Part shown: piece after piece, positions 44,201 to 52,227 of the stretch
Numbering within the stretch: position 1 is the first letter of the stretch
Layout of the letters: each line of letters opens with the position of its first letter
Assembly (NCBI GenBank): GCA_029262235.1
Contig: JAJCZU010000004.1
Location: 1,179,231 to 1,243,230, forward strand
Origin: Candidatus Eiseniibacteriota bacterium
GTDB lineage: Bacteria; Orphanbacterota; Orphanbacteria; Orphanbacterales; Orphanbacteraceae
Direction: 5' to 3'
DNA: 64,000 nucleotides
Translations under genes and position numbers: made by a program
Notes under the pieces: generated by a model
Databases searched by the model: none
Seen by the model: the letters and a program-made list of their open reading frames with translations, nothing else
What the model was told of the DNA's origin: nothing

Positions 44201-44298
44201 TAAACGACGCCCATGCCGCCCCGTCCGAGTGTCCCTTCGATGCCGTAGGGCCCGATCCGCTTCGGTTCGGCCTCTTGTTTGCCGTGCTGCCAGGTCAT
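41203..44298 (-). CDS. Ser/Thr protein kinase fused to STAND ATPase and TPR domain
   Basis: A 1031-residue cytoplasmic signalling protein with GGGAGC as ribosome site. Residues ~15-280 are a complete Hanks-type kinase: GTLGRGGMGVVYLA (P-loop), ALK, IHRDLKPFNIMV and LDFGLAKS. Residues ~310-640 are an NB-ARC/STAND ATPase with Walker A TGAGGSGKTRLG (~333), Walker B NALIILDNCEHV and GGIPLALELAAARVK. Residues ~650-960 are TPRs (YGNAGHLMNGTGDTEGAIAC). The combination resembles large Pkinase-AAA-TPR regulators of soil bacteria. Ligand binding to TPRs would open the STAND switch and modulate the kinase. Substrates are unknown. There is no obvious partner operon. Confidence 0.92.
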   Translation of the reverse strand: MTWQHGKQEAEPKRIGPYGIEGTLGRGGMGVVYLARDPNLGREIALKVLPPHLATDPEALARFRREAQMLATINHPNIATIHSLEEDRGVHFLTMEYIRGETLAEIVRGEPMPLEEALPYFQQIAKGLEAAHKKGLIHRDLKPFNIMVTAEGLAKILDFGLAKSNLIPDNISIAQEVVRGTPGYMSPEQLRGEEVDQRADNWAYGCILYECLTGKQAFAGNTPSDKIAATLRGEPDWDLLRAHANDVAYDLIRHLLHTDPTHRMGMISLARREVEEMVAHRALPSGITTARREAQKEGAGNLPVQLASFVGRRTNLDEIGTLLTKSRLVTLTGAGGSGKTRLGIERGRTSAADFPDGVWLVELAPLAEPGLVVDAVNSALGVSEDGHDSPVDALRSFLAKKNALIILDNCEHVVRAAAELTADVLRVSPDIRFLATSREGLGVPGETIYHVPPLGLPDNGNDPAALGQSEAVQLFLDRAQSVSPSFELTSENSPCVARICNYLGGIPLALELAAARVKILPVREIADRLDESFRLLTGGTRTALPRHQTLRKLIDWSYELLTEAERHTLERLSVFSGGWTMDAAEAVVSDAAIEDWEVLELLSNLVDKSLVELDEKGARISGRMRYRMLETMRQYSLEKLRERGEEIPIRGAHARYVRALAAEAAPEFLGNKQDLWFHRMDFEKGNIRNAIDFSLGSHGSAENALAIVADLGRYWAVRSAWHENTSLYERVLGAAGNQRPTSERARALNWSGNALYWIGEYDRAKSLFDEALAIFEELGDRKGIAACYGNAGHLMNGTGDTEGAIACYEKQLSLREELNDRRGVASALLFLGNTYRRLERYAAAREALTKSMAIHQEHEDLHYISVLHSMIGAIELLEENVAEARNRFQQSMRLYEKTGNKWGISNCLNQTGICDLLEENHDEARVRFLESLAIRKNLNDPWSMAESFLSAAWYAARRGKIREYHVLAGAGEAIRDRRRDARTHTDSALAQRFRREFEGQATQEEAGRWRREGTELGEEEAALLAGRLLET

Positions 44299-44476
44299 GC
44301 CGCTCCCGCAATGCGAATCGTGAAGAAAAGACTAAAGAAGAATGATACGAGTTGTATTGTAACCGTCATGCCCTGGTTCCGCCAGAGGACGTCGGAAATC
44401 AGCGAATCGATCCGGCGACCCGTCGGGCCCATTTGAAATTGCAGCAGGATCAACGCATTGCAGCTGTGAAGATCGC

Positions 44477-44505
44477 TTGCGAACATGCCCTCCGTTTGGT
44501 ACAAT
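44477..44505 (+). promoter_or_regulatory. Promoter of the matrixin-like gene
   Basis: TTGCGA at 44477-44482 and TACAAT at 44500-44505 with a 17-bp spacer. It gives a leader of about 88 bases. The rest of the 44299-44599 interval holds no gene. Confidence 0.6.
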
Positions 44506-44527
44506 TGCTCAGTATCTCTAGGTAGAC

Positions 44528-44557
44528 ACCGGCTCTTTCTCCCACCCCCCAGCCGGT
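44528..44557 (+). promoter_or_regulatory. 5' UTR hairpin
   Basis: ACCGGCT at 44528-44534 pairs with AGCCGGT at 44551-44557 across a pyrimidine-rich loop in the leader of the protease mRNA. It may stabilise the message or be regulatory. Confidence 0.4.
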
Positions 44558-44599
44558 CATCAGCAGCTTCAAACATTCCTGTAGGAGGGGACTATCTTG

Positions 44600-46282
44600 A
44601 TGCACCGCAACGTCTTCCGCAATTCGGTCGCGCTTGCAGCCGGAATTGCGGCCATGGCTTTCCTGATCTCATCCGTGATTCAGTCCACAGAAGTTGCCCA
44701 GCCAACGGAAGCCGAGCAGCAGGTGAACGAAATCCGCCAGCTCGCCTTTTCGTCCGATCCCTTCGAACGGGTTACGGGCCAGGCAACGTTCCGTGTCCTC
44801 GAAGGCAAGTATCTCGAAGAAGGGATCGAGCTTCCGGCGTGCATGGATCTCGACCTTTTCTCGGTCATCATCGACCCGAATACGCCGGCCGAACGCATGG
44901 AAGAGGTCGTGCGCTGGGTCGAGAACTTCTATCAGTCGCAGCTCGAAGCGCAGAAGGTCTCGTATAACGACGCCAGCCGCTGGTCGACCACGGCCACGGA
45001 CGGCGCTACCGGCTCCGAAGGCGATCCGATCAACCTGACCTGGACCGTGGTTGCGGACGGAGTCATCACGCCGCAGGGCCCGAGCGACATGAACGCCGAG
45101 TTCGACATCGCGTTCCCGAGCCACGCCACGTGGGTCAATAAACTGGACAACGCGTTCCAGCGATGGGACAACGTTCTCGGCACGGACTACACGAAGGTCG
45201 CGTATGACGACGGTACGAATCTCGGTACCGGCGGTAACAACGGTATTCTCGGTGTGCGCGCCGACGTTCGTATCGGTGGGGGCTCGATCGACGGATCGAG
45301 TGGCGTTCTCGCATACAACTACTATCCGAACAATGGCGACATGGTCATGGATACGGATGACAATTTCACTTACGCGAATCCGAGCGGCAACTACACATTC
45401 TTCAAGAACGTCGTGATGCATGAACACGGCCACGGCATGGGCCTCGGCCACGTGCAGCCCACCGATCAGACGAAGCTCATGGAGCCGTTCGCCTCTTCGG
45501 CGTTTCTCGGCTGGCAGGATGATGATATTCGCGGTGGCCAGCGCTTCTACGGCGATCACCTCGAGAACAACGATGACTCGGGCACGGCGACGGACTTCGG
45601 CGCCCTTTCCGATACGCTTGACGTGACGGAGCTTTCGATCGATCGCGGCGGCGATGTCGACTGGTACAAAGTCACGCTGAACGCGGGACCGTTCGAAGTG
45701 ACGGTGACGCCGATCGGTTCGACCTATCTGCTCGGTGACGACGGTGGTCCGCCCCCGGTTTCGATTTCGACGCACATGATCAGCGATCCCGACTTCGAAG
45801 TACTGGACAGCGGGCTCTCGAGCCTCGGTACGTTCGACGTCAACGGCGAAGGCGTTGCGGAAACCGGTACCGTGGCGATTCCGTCCTCGGGCGACTACTA
45901 CGTGCGCGTCTTTCGCAAGGCCGGCACCGGCAACAATATCCAGCGCTACGAAATGCAGCTCATCGGCAGCGATGTTTCGACCGACGTTGCAGTGGGCGTT
46001 CCGTCGACCGGGATGAACCTCACGGTCGCGCCGAACCCGTTCAACCCGCTCACGAAGGTGCGCTTCAACGCGCCGGCGGCGGGTGCGTACAGCGTCGAAA
46101 TCTATGACGTGTCCGGACGCCTCGTCCGCACGCTCCGCGGACAGGCCACGCAGGCCGGTACCGTGGAAACGGAATGGAACGGCCGCGACGATGCGGGCAA
46201 CTCCGTTTCGAGTGGCGTTTATCTGCTCCGCGGCACGATTGCCGGCCAGGAGGAGATCCGCCGCGCCACGCTGATCCGCTAG
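44600..46282 (+). CDS. Secreted matrixin-like metalloprotease with FlgD-like sorting domain
   Basis: A 560-residue protein. AGGAGGGG lies 9 bases before ATG 44600; TTG 44597 is also possible. The signal peptide has core SVALAAGIAAMAFLISSVI. The catalytic region carries the metzincin zinc motif HEHGHGMGLGH (His274-His284) followed by a Met-turn-like KLMEPFASS. A pre-peptidase-like beta domain follows (~340-470). The end is the sorting domain: TVAPNPFNPLTKVRF, IYDVSGRLVRTL, WNGRDDAGNSVSSGVYL, ATLIR. It would digest protein outside the cell. It has its own promoter and terminator. Confidence 0.92.
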   Translation: MHRNVFRNSVALAAGIAAMAFLISSVIQSTEVAQPTEAEQQVNEIRQLAFSSDPFERVTGQATFRVLEGKYLEEGIELPACMDLDLFSVIIDPNTPAERMEEVVRWVENFYQSQLEAQKVSYNDASRWSTTATDGATGSEGDPINLTWTVVADGVITPQGPSDMNAEFDIAFPSHATWVNKLDNAFQRWDNVLGTDYTKVAYDDGTNLGTGGNNGILGVRADVRIGGGSIDGSSGVLAYNYYPNNGDMVMDTDDNFTYANPSGNYTFFKNVVMHEHGHGMGLGHVQPTDQTKLMEPFASSAFLGWQDDDIRGGQRFYGDHLENNDDSGTATDFGALSDTLDVTELSIDRGGDVDWYKVTLNAGPFEVTVTPIGSTYLLGDDGGPPPVSISTHMISDPDFEVLDSGLSSLGTFDVNGEGVAETGTVAIPSSGDYYVRVFRKAGTGNNIQRYEMQLIGSDVSTDVAVGVPSTGMNLTVAPNPFNPLTKVRFNAPAAGAYSVEIYDVSGRLVRTLRGQATQAGTVETEWNGRDDAGNSVSSGVYLLRGTIAGQEEIRRATLIR

Positions 46283-46305
46283 TCTCACTTCTGTTCGATA
46301 CGAGG

Positions 46306-46331
46306 GGCCCCGGTTCGCCGGGGCCTCTTTT
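46306..46331 (+). terminator. Intrinsic terminator
   Basis: GGCCCCGG-TTCG-CCGGGGCC followed by TCTTTT, 24 bases after the protease stop. An 8-bp all-GC stem with a UUCG-type loop. Confidence 0.9.
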
Positions 46332-46415
46332 GCTTCTGCCCCTTTCCATGCTCCCCGGGTCACGGACCCCGGCGCACGGACAGGGACGCGGCCGACCACT
46401 CTCATTCAGTAGGAG

Positions 46416-46444
46416 TTCGGGAACTCAATTCGTTCCTGTATAGT
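46416..46444 (+). promoter_or_regulatory. Possible promoter with an inverted repeat in the spacer
   Basis: TTCGGG at 46416-46421 and TATAGT at 46439-46444 with 17 bp between. GGAAC-TCAATTC-GTTCC at 46420-46436 is a perfect inverted repeat lying exactly between them, where a repressor would block polymerase. The -35 is weak, so an activator is also possible. Confidence 0.45.
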
Positions 46445-46494
46445 CTCAAGGAACGCACGCGGGGGAAGTCACACTCCACCTCACGAGGAATGAG

Positions 46495-49400
46495 ATGTCG
46501 AACGCGGATCCGGGTCGCTCGGCCCTGGAAATCAACCTGCAGAGAACCGCCGCCAAGGTGGAGATTCCCGAATCGCAACGGGTTCTGCTCGACGTGACCG
46601 CGAAATCCGCCGGCATTCGCCAGCGCACGCAGGCCCTCCTCGAAGAAGTCAATCATCCGTATGCCAACTGGGGAGAAGTGCTGCAGGATCTCCGCACGTA
46701 CGCGATGGAGAATCTCTATTATATCGACGCTCATGAGCGGGGCGTCGAGGGTCTGCAGGTCCTGATCGACATCTTCTTCCGGATCGAAAAGGAGTCGGAC
46801 AATCAGCTCGACCATTTCGAAGCCATCCGTTCCCTGTCCCGCTTCCTCGAGAAACTCGTGCGCGAGTCAGGCGAACTGCTCGAGCGGAACCGGCCGCTGA
46901 TCGACGCGACCCTGCGCGAAATCGATTACAGAATTCCACGCAACGATTACGGCTCGCTCCTTTCTGGCTCGCTGCGGCGTCTCTTCGAGACCATGCACGA
47001 AGCGGGCGGTTGGAACGAAGATACGATGCGAAACCTGCTGGCCGACGCGCTGCGTCTCACATACGACGCATGGCTCCGGCGCACGGATCCGTCGGAGTGG
47101 ATCGATCCGCCCGCGGACGAAAACACCCCTTCGCTCCGGCGCGTCTCGCATGAAGCGATCTGGGAGTACCGCAAGGCGCTCGATCAGAAAACGCCGCCGA
47201 GCCTTCGGGAACTCATCGAAGACAAAGAGCGCTTTCCCGATCAGTCCACCATCGAAGGTCTCTATCTGTACGCGGCGGAAGAGATCGGTCGCCGCCAGGA
47301 TGGCTGGTCCGGCTACACCGCGAAAGTGCTCTTCCTGCTGCGCGTTCTCGATACGAAGCGTCTGAAGCCGATCCACGACACCGCGCTCCGGGCGATCAAC
47401 CGCGCCGTTTCGCGCGCGCTGCTGCTCGACGAGCGCCCGCAGGCCGCCCCGTTCCTCGACCGCATCTTCGACAGCTTTCAGGTGGGCTGGATGCAGCACG
47501 ACAAGACCGTGCTCGACTGCATTCACGCAATCGCACAGGACGTTCTGCGAAGCGGCGACGAAGACCTCATTCGCAAGCTGATCGACCGTATGATCGAACA
47601 CGGTTTCGAAAGCCCCGACATTCGCGGCGTCGACGAACTGTGGCGCTACAAGGTGAACCCGGCGCACGTGCCGAACATCCGCTCGTGGATCGAGCTCATC
47701 AGCCTGGACCCGCCGCGCATGAAGCGGCTGCTCGCGGCGCTCATCGTGCACATGCGCATGGGCGGCGTATTCGTGAGCGATACCGATCTGCTGCAGAAGG
47801 AGATGGCGCTGCTCCTGAACGCCGACGTGCGGCCCGTTTACAACCTCGTGAAGCAGCTCGGCAAGCTCATGCCGATTTATTTCAATGAAATCGGGGCCGA
47901 AGGACGCATTCGGGAGGTGTCGACGCGGCTCGACGAACTCTGCGCGCGGAAGGACGAACTCGCGCATTTTCTGCGCAAGCAGTGCCATGTCGAAAGTTCT
48001 ACGAGGCTTGTGCCCTTTCTCGAAGCCACGTTCCAGTACTGGGCGTCGGGCGATCGCGGCCCGCTTCGCTCGTTCCTGCCGGACGAAGTGTTTGCGCGTC
48101 TCAGTACCGACACCGATCACTTTCGCGACATGCATAAAGTGTTCTCGGTAGTCGGTCGCGAGAAAGGCGTCTTTCCCGACGTCGTGATCAACTCGACGGC
48201 AGAGACGGCAACGGGACTCATCGACGAAGTGACGGACGCGTCGGAAGTGGCGCTTCAAAAGGCGAAGCTCTCGGTCGAACTCTATTATCTGATGGATCAG
48301 AAGTACCGCCTGACCGGGCGCGGCGCGCTCGACGCCATGGAGCAGAGCGCTCTGATCAGCAGAACTTCCCGCGTCATGCTTCGGCAGGCGCTCGAGGGGA
48401 AGGAAGTGCTGCGCGCGCTCGAACATCTCATTCCGATACTGGAAGAGCTCCGCGACATCATTCTCGACCCCGAACCCGCGAAATCGAGCGAGGACATTTA
48501 CAAGAAGCGGCACCTCGCCGCCGGCATCCCTTCGATGTACGGCCGTTTCGTGAACCGCAAGGTGGAAGCGCTCGGCCTTACCTATCGACTGGAAGCGCTC
48601 GGAACGGCGCTCTTCGACGAGCTGCTCGAGAAAGAGAACCTGCGTTACATGACGCGGCGCGGGATCAAACGCATTCTGCACTGGATTCTGCTGTTCGAAC
48701 GGTCGCTGCGCGCCGACGGCATTCACGCGCGCGAGCTGGCAGGCCGTCGCGACATGCTCGAGTCGGGCCTCGGTCTCGGCCATCTTTCGATCGACCAGTT
48801 CATCAACATCTTTCAGTTCACGTCGCGCACGCTGCGCGAGATCATTCGCGACCAGTTTACGTCGGTGTATGAAATCGACGCCGACCGTATCGCGGTTCAT
48901 TATGTGCCGACCGACGAGAAGGGGACTTCCGCCGGGCGCGACCGCGCGTACAAGTTCTTCGAGACGTTTCTGCGCGAGCAGATCAGCACGTGCTTCGGGC
49001 TCCAGCAGCTCGACAATCTGATCGCGCGTATTTTACAGACGCTGCAGTACGAAGCCCGGACGCTGAGTCGCCCCGTGCGCAACCTGCTCATGAGCTACGA
49101 TATCGACAAGTGTTTCGCCCCGATCTTCGGGCAGGACGTGCCGCACAACGACCCCATCTTTTTCGGTCATAAGGGATTCGGGCTGCGCAAAATGGCGGAC
49201 TACGGTTTTCCCGTTCCCGCCGGGTTCATTCTAACGACCGAAATCTACCGCTGTTACGACGTGCTGCGCGAGTTCGAAGAGCTCACCGAACACAGTCTCG
49301 ACGTGCTCAGGCTGCACATTCGCGATGTCGAATACCGCACGGGGAAACGCTTCGGAGATCCCGAGAATCCGCTGCTGCTTTCCGTGCGCAGCGGGTCCGC

Positions 49401-50640
49401 GATTTCGATGCCGGGGATTCTCGACACGTTCCTGAACGCCGGGATCAACGAAGAGATTGCCGAAGCGCAGTCGAAGCAGCCGCGTTTCGCGTGGGCCGCG
49501 TGGGACAATTACCGGCGGTTCCTGCAGTGCTGGGGAATCTCGTACGGAATTCAGCAGGACGTGTTCGACAAACTGTTCGAAGGTTACAAGAGCCGGTATT
49601 CGATTACAAAGAAGCGGTTCTTTACGGTCGAACAGATCCGCGAGATCGCGCTGGCCTGTAAGAAGGCGATTCTCGAAGAGGGCGTGCGAATCATCGAAGA
49701 TCCGTTCGAGCAGCTTCGCTACAGCATCGATCGCGTACTCGACTCGTGGAACGGCGACCGCGCGAAGGTGTACAGGCGCGAGATGAACATTTCGAACGAC
49801 TGGGGCACGGCCGTTGTCGTGCAGGCGATGGTGTACGGGAATCTCGACGAGCGCTCCGGCACGGGCGTGATCTTTACGCGAAACCCTCGCAAGACCACCG
49901 ACGGCGTCTCTCTCTACGGCGACTTCGTGCTGCGAAGCCAGGGCGAAGACGTAGTGCGTGGTCTCGTCGAAACGTTCCCGATCAGCGAGGAGCAGCGCCA
50001 CCTCGACGGCGGCACCGTGCAGAAGTCGCTCGAAGCGTCGTTCCCCGAGATCTACGGCAGCCTGCTGCACATGGCAACCGAGCTCGTGGAGCAGCGCGGA
50101 TACAATCATCAGGAGATGGAGTTTACGTTCGAAGACGAGCATGCGGATTCTCTCTACGTGCTGCAGACGCGCGAAATCATCACGGCCGAGTCGAGCGAAG
50201 TGACGGCGTTTGCGAGAACGGAGGAACTCGAGCAGAGCTATCTTTCGTCGGGTATCGGCGTAGGCGGCGGCGCTCTCTGCGGCATCGCCGCGCACAGTGA
50301 AGACGAGATTCGCAGCTATCGTGAGAAACACCCCGACCGCAAGATCATCCTGATCCGGCCGAATACGGTGCCGGACGACATGTCGATGATTTTTCTCGCG
50401 GACGGGCTTTTGACCTCGCGCGGGGGCTGCACGTCGCATGCGGCCGTGGCGGCGCAGCGGATCGGACGCACCTGTGTGGTCGGCTGCCGCTCGCTGATCG
50501 TCGACGAACACGCGAAGCAGTCGCGCATCGGCGAAAACGTGATTCGCAGCGGCGACATGCTCGGCATCAGCGGGTACGATGGATCGGTCTATTATGGAGA
50601 GCACGAAATCAAACTCACCAGGAAACTTTCGGGACTATAG
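46495..50640 (+). CDS. Giant PEP/pyruvate-dikinase-like protein with unknown N-terminal region
   Basis: A 1381-residue cytoplasmic protein; GAGGA lies 6 bases before the ATG. Residues 1-~880 are helical, charged and unrecognised. Residues ~890-1270 form the ATP-grasp nucleotide-binding module of pyruvate phosphate dikinase (FGHKGFGLRKMADYGFPVPA, VRSGSAISMPGILDTFLNAG, VVVQAMVYGNLDERSGTGV, LQTREI). Residues ~1280-1381 are the swivelling phosphohistidine domain with GGCTSHAAVAAQRIGRTCVV (His1315). The PEP/pyruvate TIM barrel of true PPDK/PEP synthase is absent. The protein could phosphorylate its own His with ATP and hand the phosphate to something held by the N-terminal region. An atypical GAPDH gene follows 17 bases downstream. 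Confidence 0.85.
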   Translation: MSNADPGRSALEINLQRTAAKVEIPESQRVLLDVTAKSAGIRQRTQALLEEVNHPYANWGEVLQDLRTYAMENLYYIDAHERGVEGLQVLIDIFFRIEKESDNQLDHFEAIRSLSRFLEKLVRESGELLERNRPLIDATLREIDYRIPRNDYGSLLSGSLRRLFETMHEAGGWNEDTMRNLLADALRLTYDAWLRRTDPSEWIDPPADENTPSLRRVSHEAIWEYRKALDQKTPPSLRELIEDKERFPDQSTIEGLYLYAAEEIGRRQDGWSGYTAKVLFLLRVLDTKRLKPIHDTALRAINRAVSRALLLDERPQAAPFLDRIFDSFQVGWMQHDKTVLDCIHAIAQDVLRSGDEDLIRKLIDRMIEHGFESPDIRGVDELWRYKVNPAHVPNIRSWIELISLDPPRMKRLLAALIVHMRMGGVFVSDTDLLQKEMALLLNADVRPVYNLVKQLGKLMPIYFNEIGAEGRIREVSTRLDELCARKDELAHFLRKQCHVESSTRLVPFLEATFQYWASGDRGPLRSFLPDEVFARLSTDTDHFRDMHKVFSVVGREKGVFPDVVINSTAETATGLIDEVTDASEVALQKAKLSVELYYLMDQKYRLTGRGALDAMEQSALISRTSRVMLRQALEGKEVLRALEHLIPILEELRDIILDPEPAKSSEDIYKKRHLAAGIPSMYGRFVNRKVEALGLTYRLEALGTALFDELLEKENLRYMTRRGIKRILHWILLFERSLRADGIHARELAGRRDMLESGLGLGHLSIDQFINIFQFTSRTLREIIRDQFTSVYEIDADRIAVHYVPTDEKGTSAGRDRAYKFFETFLREQISTCFGLQQLDNLIARILQTLQYEARTLSRPVRNLLMSYDIDKCFAPIFGQDVPHNDPIFFGHKGFGLRKMADYGFPVPAGFILTTEIYRCYDVLREFEELTEHSLDVLRLHIRDVEYRTGKRFGDPENPLLLSVRSGSAISMPGILDTFLNAGINEEIAEAQSKQPRFAWAAWDNYRRFLQCWGISYGIQQDVFDKLFEGYKSRYSITKKRFFTVEQIREIALACKKAILEEGVRIIEDPFEQLRYSIDRVLDSWNGDRAKVYRREMNISNDWGTAVVVQAMVYGNLDERSGTGVIFTRNPRKTTDGVSLYGDFVLRSQGEDVVRGLVETFPISEEQRHLDGGTVQKSLEASFPEIYGSLLHMATELVEQRGYNHQEMEFTFEDEHADSLYVLQTREIITAESSEVTAFARTEELEQSYLSSGIGVGGGALCGIAAHSEDEIRSYREKHPDRKIILIRPNTVPDDMSMIFLADGLLTSRGGCTSHAAVAAQRIGRTCVVGCRSLIVDEHAKQSRIGENVIRSGDMLGISGYDGSVYYGEHEIKLTRKLSGL

Positions 50641-50657
50641 CGCAGGAGGAATCACCT

Positions 50658-51908
50658 TTGGCGGTCAAGACGCTGGGGATCAATTCCCTCGGACGTATCG
50701 GAAAACTGACACTCTGGCATCATGTCGGGCGCAAGCACTTCGACCGGATCGTCGTGAACACGGGGCGCGAAGTCGGGCTCGATCTCGACGCCGTCTGCCA
50801 GACGATCGAAAAGGACTCGACGTACGGGCGGCTGCATCACTTTTTGAAGGGGCGGCACGCGGATCCCTGCATCCGGATCGAGAACGCCGACACCGGCGAG
50901 CTGCGAATCGACGGCGTGCCGGTCAAACTGCTGCGGAAGGACAGGAACCCCGCGGAAATCGGCTGGGGTGACGAGAACGCGCGCATCGTCGTCGACTGCA
51001 CGGGCGCATTCAACGATCCTACCGTGCCGCACGGAAGTGACCGCGGTTCGCTCCGCGGGCATCTCGCGAGCGGCGCGCAGAAGGTCATGAACAGCGCCGA
51101 CTTCAAGCCGAAGGAGAAGGGTTCGGACATGCCGGATGACGCCGTCGTTCTGATTTACGGCGTCAATCACGAAGCGTACGATCCCGCGAAGCATCATCTG
51201 ATTTCGGCTGCTTCGTGCACGACGACGGCCCTCGCGCATACCATGAAAGCGCTGATCGACGCATACTCCGTCGACTCGATCATGACGGCGTCGATGTCGA
51301 CGATTCATGCCACGACGAATACACAGAGCGTTCTCGACAGCGTGCCGGCAGCGGGCGCGAAGGATCTTCGCAAGACGCGAAGCATTCTGAACAACATCAT
51401 TCTGACATCGACGAATGCGGCGAGCGCGCTGGAAAAGGTGATCCCGTCGATACGCCAGATCGGTTTCATGGCCGACTCCGTGCGCGTTCCGCTGAACTCC
51501 GGGTCGCTCATCATCTTGAATCTCACGTTCCGGTCGCACCTCGACGAGAACGGTGAACCCACGATGAACCGGGAGGCGCTGCTGAACGTCTTCGAAGAAG
51601 CGGGGAATGGGCCGCAGAACAAACTGCTGATTCTGGACCGCGAGCAGAATGTTTCCTCGGACATGATCGGCCAGAACGCGGCCGTGGTGATCGAAGGATT
51701 CGAGACGCACACGCGCACGGGTTTCGTGACGATCGATCTCGAAACGGTGGCGGGGCTCGATCGGGCCGTTCTCGGCGACATGAAGGACCGGGTGCTTCGG
51801 ATTCCCGTGACGCACGCGAAGATCTTCGGCTGGTACGACAACGAATACGGAAGCTACACGAATCGGCTCGCGGATCTGACGGTTCATGTTGATTCGCATA
51901 TGGATTAG
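50658..51908 (+). CDS. Atypical glyceraldehyde-3-phosphate dehydrogenase-like protein
   Basis: A 416-residue protein starting at TTG 50658, with CAGGAGGA 8 bases upstream. The NAD-binding start reads INSLGRIGKLTL in place of INGFGRIGR. The catalytic Cys is kept in ISAASCTTTALAHTMKAL, where the usual Asn after the Thr pair is Thr, and the His motif is STIHATTNTQ. The C-terminal WYDNEYGSYTNRLADL is conserved. It is about 80 residues longer than ordinary Gap. It is probably an active dehydrogenase but perhaps with a different aldehyde or cofactor preference. Co-transcription with the dikinase-like gene is likely. No ordinary gap gene is in the window. Confidence 0.85.
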   Translation: MAVKTLGINSLGRIGKLTLWHHVGRKHFDRIVVNTGREVGLDLDAVCQTIEKDSTYGRLHHFLKGRHADPCIRIENADTGELRIDGVPVKLLRKDRNPAEIGWGDENARIVVDCTGAFNDPTVPHGSDRGSLRGHLASGAQKVMNSADFKPKEKGSDMPDDAVVLIYGVNHEAYDPAKHHLISAASCTTTALAHTMKALIDAYSVDSIMTASMSTIHATTNTQSVLDSVPAAGAKDLRKTRSILNNIILTSTNAASALEKVIPSIRQIGFMADSVRVPLNSGSLIILNLTFRSHLDENGEPTMNREALLNVFEEAGNGPQNKLLILDREQNVSSDMIGQNAAVVIEGFETHTRTGFVTIDLETVAGLDRAVLGDMKDRVLRIPVTHAKIFGWYDNEYGSYTNRLADLTVHVDSHMD

Positions 51909-51930
51909 GGGGGGGCGTCGCCCGCTCGCC

Positions 51931-52111
51931 GTGGAGGGCGTGACGGATGCGCGGCTTCGCGATCCCTGGCCGGTTCGCCCTTGATGCTTCCGGGTGGCTG
52001 GTTGCGTGGTTGCTCACTTCTGTTGCGGGAAGCGGCAGAGGAAGTCGGTGCGCCGAAGGGCTACCCGGCTCAAGTTGGTCTCGCTCGCCGCGCATCCGGC
52101 ACGCCCTCCAC
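51931..52111 (+). repeat. 181-bp element bounded by 25-bp inverted repeats
   Basis: Bases 51931-51955 and 52087-52111 are reverse complements with one mismatch in 25. The interior has another near-complementary pair (CCGGGTGGC and GCTACCCGG). No ORF of note is inside. It could be a MITE-like element (GCC flanks both ends, too short to be a firm target duplication) or a long hairpin acting as terminator after the GAPDH gene. Confidence 0.7.
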
Positions 52112-52140
52112 GCCCGGACAAGCGGTGGGCGGTGGCGTGA

Positions 52141-52226
52141 GGAAAAGAGGAAGAAGCCGGAGTCCGGAAGAAGAGGAAGGCCGGAATCCGGAGAAGACCG
52201 GAGTCAGGTAGAAACCGGAGCCGGGT
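52141..52226 (+). repeat. Purine-rich imperfect tandem repeat
   Basis: Four loose copies of a GAAG-N-CCGGAGTCCGG-type unit, about 17-24 bases each, almost all A and G on this strand. They end two bases before the stop of the SelW gene. No coding role is evident. Confidence 0.65.
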
Positions 52227-52227
52227 C

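Noticed and set aside
46867-48900. 677-codon minus-strand open frame
   Set aside because: It lies inside the dikinase-like gene, has Arg/His-rich non-protein composition and no ribosome site.
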